Shown one piece after another: positions 54,077-62,820 of a stretch of 64,000 bases of DNA. How positions within the stretch are numbered: the stretch's first letter is position 1; each line of letters opens with the position of its first letter. The position numbers were made by a program, and so were the translations under genes. This DNA is from Shimia gijangensis (GTDB lineage Bacteria; Pseudomonadota; Alphaproteobacteria; Rhodobacterales; Rhodobacteraceae): NCBI RefSeq assembly GCF_900142085.1, contig NZ_FQZQ01000016.1:1-64000 (forward strand). Direction: 5' to 3'. Under the pieces are notes generated by a model. That model ran no database searches. It saw only the letters and a program-made list of their open reading frames with translations, and was not told the DNA's origin.

Positions 54077-54661
54077 ATGTATGAACTTTTAGGAAGCCCA
54101 ACCAGTCGCGCCTTTCGGGTGATGTGGATGCTCGAAGAGCTGGGCCAGCCTTACACCATGACCAAAGCCGCACCCCAGTCTGAGGAGGTCAGAGTCCTAA
54201 ACCCATCAGGCAAAGTCCCGGTGTTTAAGGATGGTGAAGATGTTATCACGGATTCATCCGCCATCATCACCTATCTAGCGGACAAACATGGCGCTCTGAC
54301 CGCTCCTGCCGGAACAGTGGCGCGTGGCCAGCAGGACGCCATGACCCAGTGCATCCTTGACGAGATTGACGCGGTTCTGTGGACGGCGGCACGACACGGT
54401 TTCATTTTGCCCGAGGACAAGCGTGTACCAGAGGTAAAAACTTCATTAAAATGGGAATACGAACGCAATCTTGACCGCATCATGAAACAGGCCAAAGGCC
54501 CGTATCTGATGGGCGATGAGTTCACTGTGCCTGATATCATTCTGGCCCACTGCGGAGCCTGGGCCAAGTCCGCGAAATTCCCGTCAGACAACGAGGATTT
54601 CAAAATCTACCTCAAGGCGTGTCGGTCTCGCGATGCTTTTCAGAAATTGACCGCTGGCTAA
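54077..54661 (+). CDS. Glutathione S-transferase family protein
   Basis: 194 residues. The thioredoxin-like half starts YELLGSPTSRAFRVMWMLEE, with SGKVPVFKDG (cis-Pro) and ITDSSAIITYLA (Ser binding the glutamyl group). The helical half contains YLMGDEFTVPDIILAHC. Substrate unknown. It overlaps the convergent flavoprotein gene by four bases. Confidence 0.9.
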   Translation: MYELLGSPTSRAFRVMWMLEELGQPYTMTKAAPQSEEVRVLNPSGKVPVFKDGEDVITDSSAIITYLADKHGALTAPAGTVARGQQDAMTQCILDEIDAVLWTAARHGFILPEDKRVPEVKTSLKWEYERNLDRIMKQAKGPYLMGDEFTVPDIILAHCGAWAKSAKFPSDNEDFKIYLKACRSRDAFQKLTAG

Positions 54662-55824
54662 GCCGTCTGCGCCATGGCAAATTCGGCGGCGTACTGACCT
54701 GCCCAGCGCCCAGTGGCCAGACAGGCCGTCAACAAATAGCCACCTGTCGGAGCCTCCCAATCCAACATTTCCCCGGCAGCGAACACGCCGGGGCGATGTT
54801 GCAGCATCAGACCTTTGTCCAAAGCCTCCAACCGAATGCCTCCGGCAGTTGAGATCGCCTGATCCATTGGTCTGGGGCCGTCGTGACGGATTGGCAATGC
54901 CTTGAGAACGGGCGCAAGATCGGCGGGCAGTGGTCGGGCATATTCCATCAGCAACGCTTGTTTCACCGGATCAAGCCTCAGCGCCTTGCGCAAATGGTTG
55001 CTCAGGCTGGCCTTGCCGCGTGGTTTGGCAAGACGCTTGCGAATCTCGTCCTCGCTTAGGTCGGGCAGCAAATCCAGCGTCAGATCGTGCCCCTCACGCA
55101 TCGGGCGCGACACCGCATAAATCCCGCCCCCTTCCAGTCCGGTTTGTGAGATCACAAACTCGCCGCGCACGCGCTGAACGCCAGCGCATAAGGCCACGTT
55201 TTTGACAGGCCCGCCAATGTGTTTGGCCATATGCTTGGACCAGTTCACCACAAAACCCATATTCGCCGGTTGAAACGGTGACAGCGGCGCGTCGATCCAA
55301 TTGGCCCAAGCCCCATCAGAGCCTAACCTTGCCCAACTGGCCCCGCCACAGGCCAAAACAGCCACGTCTGCCGTAACTGTCTGACGTCCTTCAGGGGTCT
55401 CAAACACGAACCCATCTTCCTCGCCAATCCAGCGCCAGCGAGGTTTGATCTCAACGCCCAGATCATTCAGCCGCCCTAACCAGGCCCGCAGCAATGGTGA
55501 GGCCTTCATGGCGCGGGGAAACACACGGCCCGTTGAGCCTGTGAACACCTCCTGCCCCAGTTCTTCGGCCCAGACTCGGACCTGATCCGGCCCAAATGCC
55601 TCAAGCATCGGGCGCAGCGCGGGCGCGGCTTCTTCAAAGGCCGAAAGAAAGGCTTCAAACGGCTCATCCTTGGTCAGGTTCAGCCCGGATTTACCCGCCA
55701 TCAGAAACTTGCGCGCGACGCTGGGTTTGGCGTCCGAGACAACCACAGACAGGCCGTGTTCGGCCAGAACATCCGCCGCCATTAAACCGGCCGGGCCAGC
55801 ACCGATGACAAGTGCTGTTTTCAT
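54658..55824 (-). CDS. HI0933/BaiN-like NAD(P)/FAD-dependent flavoprotein (TIGR03862 type)
   Basis: 388 residues. The FAD dinucleotide motif is VIGAGPAGLMAADVLAEHG, followed by KFLMAGKSGLNLTKDEPFE. The C-terminal FAD site is STAGGIRLEALDKGLMLQ with PGVFAAGEMLDWEAPTGGY. These features place it in the HI0933-like group; members' substrates are mostly unknown. ATG overlaps the upstream channel-gene stop by four bases. Confidence 0.88.
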   Translation of the reverse strand: MKTALVIGAGPAGLMAADVLAEHGLSVVVSDAKPSVARKFLMAGKSGLNLTKDEPFEAFLSAFEEAAPALRPMLEAFGPDQVRVWAEELGQEVFTGSTGRVFPRAMKASPLLRAWLGRLNDLGVEIKPRWRWIGEEDGFVFETPEGRQTVTADVAVLACGGASWARLGSDGAWANWIDAPLSPFQPANMGFVVNWSKHMAKHIGGPVKNVALCAGVQRVRGEFVISQTGLEGGGIYAVSRPMREGHDLTLDLLPDLSEDEIRKRLAKPRGKASLSNHLRKALRLDPVKQALLMEYARPLPADLAPVLKALPIRHDGPRPMDQAISTAGGIRLEALDKGLMLQHRPGVFAAGEMLDWEAPTGGYLLTACLATGRWAGQYAAEFAMAQTA

Positions 55825-57143
55825 TCAGATTTCGTTGTCAAGCTGCCCGACACTTCGATCACGCGATGCGGGTATGGAATTTCGATGTCGTTGTCTTTCA
55901 GCGCATTCCAGATACGGAACAACACATCCGACGTGTATTTGTGACGCCCGTCATCGATACCGTTGACCCAGAATTCGACCGAGAAATCCACCCCGCTATC
56001 GCCAAATCCGCGCAACTCGCAATCAGGTGGAAAAGGATCGGACAGGACATCTGGATTCTTGGCCACAGCCGCCTCAACAATTGCGGGAACCTTATTGATA
56101 TCAGTACCATAGCTGACCGAAAACGGTGCTTCGTACCGATTGGCCGATCCGCTATCAGAGTAATTCACCACACGTGTGGTGATAAAATCTTCGTTGGGAA
56201 TAACGATCCATCTGCCGTCATAAGTTTCCAAAATAGTGGCGCGCGCGGTCATCTTGACGATGGTGCCGGCCTCGCCTCCATCCAGCTCCACATAATCGCC
56301 GACGGTCGCCTGGCCTTCGAGCAAAAGGATCACGCCCGAGATAAAGTTCGACGCGATCTTTTGCAGACCAAAACCAAGCCCAACACCGACCACACCACCA
56401 AGCACGGCAAGGGATGTGAGCGAAATGCCCATGATGTTCATCACCAAGAGGAAAGCGACGCCAAAGATAGCAATCTCGGCGGTTTTGGCCGTCAGCTGGC
56501 GCATCGCCGGGCGCATTTCTTGCTGGTTCTTGATAAAGGCGGCGGACTGGTCGTTCGACCACCGGCCCATCCAGAAAATCGCACCGCCAACCACGACAAA
56601 CCGCAAAAGAAACAGCAATGAGAATGACAGATTGCCCAAGGGCACCACGGTCTCGTCCAGCTTGACCATGACCTCGTCAAGGATTCCCACGGCGTAAAGT
56701 GCTGCGATGGGCACTAACAGATAGCGCCCCAAAACCTTGAGCATTGGGTCCTGAATAACGTCCTTCACCAAAATGCGGGCGGCGAGGAACATGAAAAAAC
56801 GTTTGCCAAAGGCAATCACAGCACCCGATCCAAAGATCGACTTGGTCACGCTTTCGCCGATGCCGGTGAAACCATAAGCCAGAAGAGGCAATAAAAGCGG
56901 CACAAACATCAACACAAAGCGGCGCGCCTTGGCGATGCTGTTGTCCTGTTCGGCCGGAGGCGTCAGGTACTTGTCAATTAAGGGCTTAAGCCTGCGCGAG
57001 GCATAGACAGCCGCAAAGTATGCGGCGAGCAACAGGGCAAATTGGGTCCAGGCAGCTGGGCTGAGCAGCCACTCTGCGGCGATGTCCCAAGCTTGCAGCG
57101 CATAGCCCTGCGCTTTGTCCAACAATTCTGTGCGATCCACCAT
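55821..57143 (-). CDS. MscS-type mechanosensitive channel protein
   Basis: 440 residues with about five hydrophobic segments. The pore-lining helix and beta domain follow: LTSLAVLGGVVGVGLGFGLQ, ASNFISGVILLLEGQATVGD and VVIPNEDFITTRVVNYS-like sequence (WIVIPNEDFITTRVVNY). The N-terminal 170 residues are an extra membrane module beyond the small MscS. It releases solutes under hypo-osmotic shock. It overlaps the flavoprotein gene. Confidence 0.92.
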   Translation of the reverse strand: MVDRTELLDKAQGYALQAWDIAAEWLLSPAAWTQFALLLAAYFAAVYASRRLKPLIDKYLTPPAEQDNSIAKARRFVLMFVPLLLPLLAYGFTGIGESVTKSIFGSGAVIAFGKRFFMFLAARILVKDVIQDPMLKVLGRYLLVPIAALYAVGILDEVMVKLDETVVPLGNLSFSLLFLLRFVVVGGAIFWMGRWSNDQSAAFIKNQQEMRPAMRQLTAKTAEIAIFGVAFLLVMNIMGISLTSLAVLGGVVGVGLGFGLQKIASNFISGVILLLEGQATVGDYVELDGGEAGTIVKMTARATILETYDGRWIVIPNEDFITTRVVNYSDSGSANRYEAPFSVSYGTDINKVPAIVEAAVAKNPDVLSDPFPPDCELRGFGDSGVDFSVEFWVNGIDDGRHKYTSDVLFRIWNALKDNDIEIPYPHRVIEVSGSLTTKSE

Positions 57144-57180
57144 AACACCCCTTGAGAACCCAAAACTTTACGCCATTCTC

Positions 57181-57510
57181 ATGCCCGACCGTCGTGAAGG
57201 ACTCAAGAGAAACCCTGTGTCAGACCCGATTTGCCCCTTGTGTGAACGCCCCATTCCCGCTGATGCAAGGCAAAGCCTGCATCACCTGATACCCAAGTTG
57301 AAAGGGGGTAAGAACGGCCCGACGGTGCTGTTACACCAGATTTGCCACTCCGAAATTCACGCGTCCCTGAGCGAAGCAGAGCTGGCGCGAAGCTATCACA
57401 CGATCGCTGCCTTACGACTGCACCCAAGGTTGGAAAAGTTCATTCGCTGGATCGCAAAACGCCCGCCCGAGTTCCATTCAAAGACCCCGGGGCCACGCAG
57501 AAAGCGATAA
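57181..57510 (+). CDS. Small HNH-type nuclease-like protein
   Basis: 109 residues. CPLCERPIPADARQ supplies a zinc half-site, LHHLIPKLKGG the HH pair, and LLHQICHSEIHA the remaining Cys and His of an HNH fold. Stand-alone HNH proteins of this size are common; whether it cuts DNA is unknown. ATG at 57181 chosen; the frame is open further upstream into the divergent channel-gene region. Its 3' end lies 18 bp from the TTTGTACAAA repeat. Confidence 0.8.
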   Translation: MPDRREGLKRNPVSDPICPLCERPIPADARQSLHHLIPKLKGGKNGPTVLLHQICHSEIHASLSEAELARSYHTIAALRLHPRLEKFIRWIAKRPPEFHSKTPGPRRKR

Positions 57511-57528
57511 TGCGGAAAATCTGTGAAC

Positions 57529-57581
57529 TGACCGTTTTGTACAAAGCTTTTTGGCCGAATACCCGTTTTGTACAAAAGTCT
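57529..57581. repeat. Dispersed repeat with two TTTGTACAAA palindromes (copy B)
   Basis: TTTGTACAAA at 57536-57545 and 57567-57576, again 31 bp apart, inside a 53-base block that matches 7338-7390 at 47 positions. It lies between the convergent HNH and enoyl-CoA hydratase genes. The hydratase stop codon is at its right edge. Confidence 0.8.
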
Positions 57582-58191
57582 ATGTACACAATTCCTTAAT
57601 CCCCTGAGCGATCTCGGGCTTCGCAGAAAGCGTGTCGGCCGCGATCTCGCGGGCCGTGCCGAGGAGAACCTCAGGATCAACGAGACGATCCACCAGACCG
57701 AATTGCAGCGCCTCATCGGCCAGCACCTTTTGCCCGCCCATCAGGATCAGCTTGGCGCGGCTGGGCCCGATCAGCGCGGCCATTCGTTTGGGGTCAGAGG
57801 GCTGAGGCAGAAAGCCAAGTTTCATCACCGGATAGAAGAACTTTGCTGAGGGCACCGACAGGCGCAGGTCACAGGCCAGCGCCATGCCCATAGCCCCACC
57901 TGCAAGTGTGCCATTCAGCGCGGCAATGGTCAGGCCCGGCAAAGCGGCAATGTTGCCCGACAGGCGTTCCCAGACATCCGAGGTCGCAAGACCCGCGCGG
58001 GCCTCGTCCAGATCGGCGCCGGCGGAAAACACTTTGCCTGCCCCGGTCAGGACCAGCCCACGGGCGTCTTGTGCAGCTTCGGCGATATCAGCCAGCTCGG
58101 ACAGCATCGCGTGAGTTAGAGAATTGGCTTTGTCCGGACGGTTGATGGTCACGACCCAAAGGCCGCTCTCCTCTTTCTGAAGGTCAATCAT
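57580..58191 (-). CDS. Enoyl-CoA hydratase/isomerase family protein, short C-terminus
   Basis: 203 residues, about 50 fewer than the usual 255-265. Oxyanion-hole stretches are visible: VFSAGADLDEAR and ALNGTLAGGAMGMALACDLR. The C-terminal helices that complete the fold and trimer contact are missing; the frame ends GIKELCT, with the stop at the edge of the TTTGTACAAA repeat. It may be a truncated gene or a naturally short member. The start overlaps the SDR stop by one base (TGATG). Confidence 0.8.
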   Translation of the reverse strand: MIDLQKEESGLWVVTINRPDKANSLTHAMLSELADIAEAAQDARGLVLTGAGKVFSAGADLDEARAGLATSDVWERLSGNIAALPGLTIAALNGTLAGGAMGMALACDLRLSVPSAKFFYPVMKLGFLPQPSDPKRMAALIGPSRAKLILMGGQKVLADEALQFGLVDRLVDPEVLLGTAREIAADTLSAKPEIAQGIKELCT

Positions 58192-58943
58192 CAGATCAGG
58201 CCCACTTTGCGGCGGATGTCTTCGTCACGCAGGGAAATCTCATTACCAACCCAATCGTCGGCTTCGGGGCCACACATCCACAGCAAACACCGCGCCACCC
58301 ATTCCGGAGGAATATGATCTGACCAGTCCATCTGCGACACCGGATTGATGCCTGATGCTTTGATCTCGCGCTGCATTTCGGTGGCCACGGTGCCCGGCGA
58401 CAGGCCAATGGCGCGAATGCCCTGATGACGCGCCTCGGTGTCGACACAGCGAGTCAGCATATTCACTCCGGCCTTAGAGGCACAGTAATGGCTCCAGGCC
58501 TCAACCGGACCATGCGCGGCACCGGACGAGATTGTCAGGATCGATCCGCCGCCAGCCTTTTGCATGATCGGCATTGCAGCCCGCATGCCATAGTAAACCC
58601 CCTTGAGGTTTACATCGATGACCTTGTCCCAACCTGCGGGATCCGATGTGGCCAGATGTGAGATTGGTTCGACCAAGCCTGCGTTGTTGATCAATACATC
58701 CAAGCTCCCGAATTTTGCTACAGCGGTATCCACAGCAGCCTGAACGGAATCGTAGTCAGAAACATCGCATGTCACAGCGATCGCCTGATCGCCAATTTCA
58801 CCGGCGATGCGTTCAATATCGCCCCGGCTGCGCGCAACAAGGACCACATTGGCTCCGGCCTCGGCAAAGAGGCGTGCAGCGCTTTCGCCAATGCCCCGGC
58901 TTGCTCCGGTGATCAGGACCGTTTTTCCGTTCAAATTCGCCAA
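58191..58943 (-). CDS. Short-chain dehydrogenase/reductase
   Basis: 250 residues. The cofactor motif is TGASRGIGES, the structural motif NNAGLV, and the catalytic residues lie in SSGAAHGPVEAWSHYCASKAG (Ser, Tyr, Lys in the classical order). It reduces or oxidises an alcohol/ketone with NAD(P)H; substrate unknown. It is translationally coupled to the enoyl-CoA hydratase-like gene, suggesting a shared acyl-CoA or keto-acid pathway. Confidence 0.92.
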   Translation of the reverse strand: MANLNGKTVLITGASRGIGESAARLFAEAGANVVLVARSRGDIERIAGEIGDQAIAVTCDVSDYDSVQAAVDTAVAKFGSLDVLINNAGLVEPISHLATSDPAGWDKVIDVNLKGVYYGMRAAMPIMQKAGGGSILTISSGAAHGPVEAWSHYCASKAGVNMLTRCVDTEARHQGIRAIGLSPGTVATEMQREIKASGINPVSQMDWSDHIPPEWVARCLLWMCGPEADDWVGNEISLRDEDIRRKVGLI

Positions 58944-59071
58944 AATTCTGCTCCTCGCGTCAACGCATTTTCACAGACGTAAACTGACCGTGACCCAAGG
59001 TCCAGAGTTTGGCTCTTGACCCTTCCGGTCAGGAGTCCGAAGCTATAGGCAAATTTGAAGGAGATATTCCA

Positions 59072-60574
59072 ATGAATAGATGGTCCGCTTTTACCACAGC
59101 TGGCGCGATGGCAACATTGCTGAGCACAACTTCTGCATTCGCAGATGTCAGCAACCAAGACGTCTGGTCCACCTGGAAAGGCGTTCTGACTGGCGTAGGA
59201 TACGACGTTGCCGGACAGGAAAGCCAGTCTGGTAATTCTTTGACGGTCAGCGATCTGGTTCTGAGCATTGATTTAGCGCCCGAAGAGGGCTCGGTCAGCA
59301 TGAACTTCGGGGAAATGACTTTCGAAGAACAAGGTGACGGCACCGTGCGGATAGGGCTGCCTGCAACACTCCCGGTCAAGATCGTCTCGGACGTTGAAGG
59401 TGAGCAGACCGATGTGACTCTGACGGCCACAATGGACGGGCTGGATATGGTCGCTTCGGGTGATCCTGACGACATTACCTATACCTACAGCGCCAACAGC
59501 ATGGCGATGGCTTTGACCGAGTTGTTGGTGAACGGGCAACCGATGGACGATTTCACCTTTGATATGATGATGTCAGCGATGTCTGGCGTGTCTTCTATAG
59601 GCGGTGGTGACATGGCGCGTTTTGCGCAGACCATGACAGCCAACAGCCTGACGATGAAGGTTAAGGGCGACGACCCGGACGACGGCAAAGTCGATATGAA
59701 CATGGATATTCAGGGTCTTGCTTTTGAAAGTGAAGGCGTGGTTCCAATGGGCGTTGACCACGAGAATCCAGCAGAAATTTTCCGCAGCGGATTCAACATG
59801 CAGGGATCATTTTCTGCGGAAGGGTCGACCTTGGTTGTCGATGCTGAGGAAGATCAGGCGCCCACCAAGATCAACATGTCTACGGCTACAAGCAAGCTGG
59901 CGGTCACAATGGGCGATGGCCTGTTCGACTATGACGGCAGTGTCGTGGACGTAGCTTTTTCGATGGTGGGGGGGGGCTCACCACTGCCGATTGTCGTGAA
60001 TATGGACGAGCTTTCCTACGGGCTGCTGATGCCGCTTTTGAAAGGCACCTCTCCACAGGACTTTGACTTTAGCTTCAAATTGGCGGGACTGACGATTTCG
60101 GACATGCTTTGGGGTATTTTCGATCCGGGTGGCATGTTGCCTCGTGATCCGGCGACCATCTCGGTTGCTTTGAACGGCACCACCACATTGTTCGAAGACC
60201 TTGTATCTGAGGAAATGGAAGACGCCGACGAATTTCCGGGTGAGGTCAATTCTTTGACGTTGACTGAGGTTCTCGTGGAAGCCGTTGGCGCACGCATCAG
60301 CGGCGATGGCGGCTTTGTCTTTGACAACACCGACTTGCAAACATTTGACGGCATACCGCGCCCCGAAGGCAGCGTCGCCCTGAACGTGAAAGGCGCCAAT
60401 GCTTTGATGGATACGCTGGTTGCAATGGGTCTTTTGCCCGAAGAGCAGGTCATGGGTGCCCGTATGATGATGGCCATGTTCAGCGTGCCGGGCGACAGCG
60501 AAGACGAAGTGAATTCAGTGATTGAAATCAACGCTGAAGGGCATGTTTTGGCCAACGGACAGCGTATTCAGTAG
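59072..60574 (+). CDS. DUF2125 family secreted protein
   Basis: 500 residues. A signal peptide (MNRWSAFTTAGAMATLLSTT, cleavage after AFA) is followed by a Met- and Asp-rich, beta-strand-rich protein typical of alphaproteobacterial DUF2125. Function unknown; presumed periplasmic. ATG at 59072 is preceded by AAGGAG. The coding sequence contains nine consecutive G at 59968-59976 (Val-Gly-Gly-Gly). A terminator follows. Confidence 0.85.
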   Translation: MNRWSAFTTAGAMATLLSTTSAFADVSNQDVWSTWKGVLTGVGYDVAGQESQSGNSLTVSDLVLSIDLAPEEGSVSMNFGEMTFEEQGDGTVRIGLPATLPVKIVSDVEGEQTDVTLTATMDGLDMVASGDPDDITYTYSANSMAMALTELLVNGQPMDDFTFDMMMSAMSGVSSIGGGDMARFAQTMTANSLTMKVKGDDPDDGKVDMNMDIQGLAFESEGVVPMGVDHENPAEIFRSGFNMQGSFSAEGSTLVVDAEEDQAPTKINMSTATSKLAVTMGDGLFDYDGSVVDVAFSMVGGGSPLPIVVNMDELSYGLLMPLLKGTSPQDFDFSFKLAGLTISDMLWGIFDPGGMLPRDPATISVALNGTTTLFEDLVSEEMEDADEFPGEVNSLTLTEVLVEAVGARISGDGGFVFDNTDLQTFDGIPRPEGSVALNVKGANALMDTLVAMGLLPEEQVMGARMMMAMFSVPGDSEDEVNSVIEINAEGHVLANGQRIQ

Positions 60575-60594
60575 GTCAAAACCAAATGAGAAAG

Positions 60595-60626
60595 GAACCG
60601 TGCCAGCCTTGGCGCGGTTCTTGTTT
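60595..60626 (+). terminator. Terminator of the DUF2125 gene
   Basis: GAACCGTGCCA (60595-60605) pairs with TGGCGCGGTTC (60610-60620) with one G-T pair, followed by TTGTTT. It lies 20 bases after the stop. Confidence 0.8.
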
Positions 60627-60689
60627 CATCGCGCTCTTGCGTGATGCGGTGCCACGGTCTACCTCAGAGGGTAGTTGAACGAGGGGCAA

Positions 60690-62036
60690 ATGAGCGGAAA
60701 TCTCGAAAAGCTGACAGAGGCAATGCTGACAGCGGCACGTGTCGCCGGGGCAGATGCCGCCGACGCCATGGCCGTTCAGGGCACATCCGTGTCGATTGAT
60801 GTGCGGGGCGGGCTGCTGGAGCAGGCAGAGCGCTCTGAGGGCATCGATCTTGGCTTGCGGGTGTTTGTGGGCCAAAGGCAAGCCAATGTCTCGGTCTCGG
60901 ATGCCAGCCCGGAAACGCTTGCCACCATGGCTGAGCGTGCGGTTGCGATGGCCCGCGAAGCGCCAGAGGACCCTTACATTGGGTTGGCCGACGCGGAACA
61001 ACTCAGCACAGACTGGGATGTTGACGCGCTTGAGATGTCGGACCCGGCGGATGAACCTGCGCCAGCCGAGTTGCAACGTGACGCCTGCGAAGCAGAAGTG
61101 GCCGCCAGCAATGTTGCCGGTGTGTCCCAAGTCCAGTCCGCCACAGCGGGCTACAGCAATTCTCAGGTGCACCTGGCAGCCAGCAACGGATTTTCAGGCG
61201 GTTATGCCCGAACCAGCCGTGCGGTGTCCTGTGTGGCCATCGCTGGCGAAGGCGACGGCATGGAGCGGGACTTTGATGGTGACGGACGCACGTTTCAATC
61301 CGACATGCGCAGCGCACAGGATGTGGGTGTCACGGCCGGTGAACGCGCGGTAGAGCGGCTGAATGCGAAACAACCCCCGACAGGCACCTATCCGGTTCTG
61401 TTTGACGAACGCATTTCGTCCTCATTGGTGGGCCACCTGCTGGCCGCCGCCAATGGCGCCAGCATTGCACGCGGATCATCGTGGCTGCGCGGTGCCTTGG
61501 GCGAACAGGTTTTGCCCACACATTTGAATATTATCGAGGACCCACACCGCCCTCGTGTCAGTGGATCACGTCCCTTTGATGCCGAAGGCCTGCCCACCAG
61601 TCGTCGTGCCATTGTCGAAAACGGTGTGCTGACAGGCTGGACGCTGGATCTTGTGAATGGTCGCAAGTTGAACATGCCATCCACCGGTAATGCTGCGCGC
61701 GGCGTGTCCTCGCCGCCCTCGCCAGCGACATGGAATATCTTGATCACACAAAGCGATCAAAGCCGCGAAGACCTGATCCTGGATATGGGAACTGGCCTTT
61801 TGGTGACCTCATTGATTGGCTCAACCATCAACCCAACCACCGGTGACTACTCGCGTGGTGCCGCCGGGTTCTGGGTGGAAAATGGCGAGATCACGCATGC
61901 GGTCAACGAATGCACGATTGCGGGCAACCTGCGCGAAATGCTGTTGGGCATGACCCCGGCAAATGACGCGCGCGATCACCTGTCGCGCGTGATCCCATCG
62001 ATCCTGATCGAAGGTCTTACCCTTGCCGGGAACTGA
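60690..62036 (+). CDS. pmbA: PmbA/TldE-type metalloprotease homologue
   Basis: 448 residues of the TldD/PmbA (U62) family. TldD and PmbA form a complex that degrades peptides and matures some modified peptides; the zinc site is on TldD. Typical stretches are EGIDLGLRVFVGQRQANVSV and GGSTINPTTGDYSRGAAGFW-like sequence (LIGSTINPTTGDYSRGAAGF). No tldD gene is in the window. GAGGGG lies six bases before the ATG at 60690. It overlaps the next gene by 14 bases. Confidence 0.93.
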   Translation: MSGNLEKLTEAMLTAARVAGADAADAMAVQGTSVSIDVRGGLLEQAERSEGIDLGLRVFVGQRQANVSVSDASPETLATMAERAVAMAREAPEDPYIGLADAEQLSTDWDVDALEMSDPADEPAPAELQRDACEAEVAASNVAGVSQVQSATAGYSNSQVHLAASNGFSGGYARTSRAVSCVAIAGEGDGMERDFDGDGRTFQSDMRSAQDVGVTAGERAVERLNAKQPPTGTYPVLFDERISSSLVGHLLAAANGASIARGSSWLRGALGEQVLPTHLNIIEDPHRPRVSGSRPFDAEGLPTSRRAIVENGVLTGWTLDLVNGRKLNMPSTGNAARGVSSPPSPATWNILITQSDQSREDLILDMGTGLLVTSLIGSTINPTTGDYSRGAAGFWVENGEITHAVNECTIAGNLREMLLGMTPANDARDHLSRVIPSILIEGLTLAGN

Positions 62037-62817
62037 TCTGGACCTGCTGATTGAGGCCGCAAGGGAAGCAGGCCGCATTGCCAGCCGCTTTGCGGGCACG
62101 GCGCAGGTTTGGGACAAGCCAGACGGTGCAGGCCCTGTGACCGAAGCTGATCTGGCGGTGAACGATATGCTCGAACGCGAATTGCGCGACGCCCGGCCCG
62201 ACTATGGCTGGCTCAGCGAAGAATCCGCCGACAACGCGGATCGCCAATCCACCGACCGGGTTTTCATCATTGATCCGATTGATGGCACCCGAAGCTTTAT
62301 CGAAGGATCGAACACCTGGGCACATTCGCTGGCGATTGCTGAACAGGGCAGGATCACCGCCGCAGTGGTTTTTCTGCCGATGCGTGACAAGCTGTATCAT
62401 TCAGCTGAAGGCATGGGCGCCTTTTTGAACGGGAATGAGATATCTCCCTCCGAGCGCGGGGACCTAATCGGTGCCCATGTTCTGGCCGCCCGTCCGATTT
62501 TGGAATCACACCACTGGCAGAGTGACGTGCCAGATATGAAACGCAGCCACCGGCCCTCATTGGCGTATCGCACCGCCCTGGTGGCGGAAGGGCGGTATGA
62601 TGCCATGCTGACATTGCGCCCGACCTGGGAATGGGACATCGCGGCGGGGGATCTGATCCTGCGCGAGGCGGGTGCAGCGACGTCTGATCGCTACGGCGAT
62701 CCCTTGCGGTTCAACAACCCGGATCCACGCGTTCCGGGGATCGTGGCCGGCGGAAGCCGTGTTCACCGGGAATTGACTCAAGCGCTGGCCAACAAAGGTG
62801 ATGCGCCACGATTATAG
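62023..62817 (+). CDS. Inositol-monophosphatase family protein (CysQ-like)
   Basis: 264 residues. Metal-binding motifs are SEESADNAD, FIIDPIDGTRSFIEG and TWEWDIAAGDLILREAG. The family includes inositol monophosphatase and 3'(2'),5'-bisphosphate nucleotidase (CysQ), which recycles PAP left by sulfotransferases. I cannot choose between these by eye. The start is TTG at 62023, overlapping the pmbA end. Confidence 0.88.
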   Translation: MPGTDLDLLIEAAREAGRIASRFAGTAQVWDKPDGAGPVTEADLAVNDMLERELRDARPDYGWLSEESADNADRQSTDRVFIIDPIDGTRSFIEGSNTWAHSLAIAEQGRITAAVVFLPMRDKLYHSAEGMGAFLNGNEISPSERGDLIGAHVLAARPILESHHWQSDVPDMKRSHRPSLAYRTALVAEGRYDAMLTLRPTWEWDIAAGDLILREAGAATSDRYGDPLRFNNPDPRVPGIVAGGSRVHRELTQALANKGDAPRL

Positions 62818-62820
62818 CCG

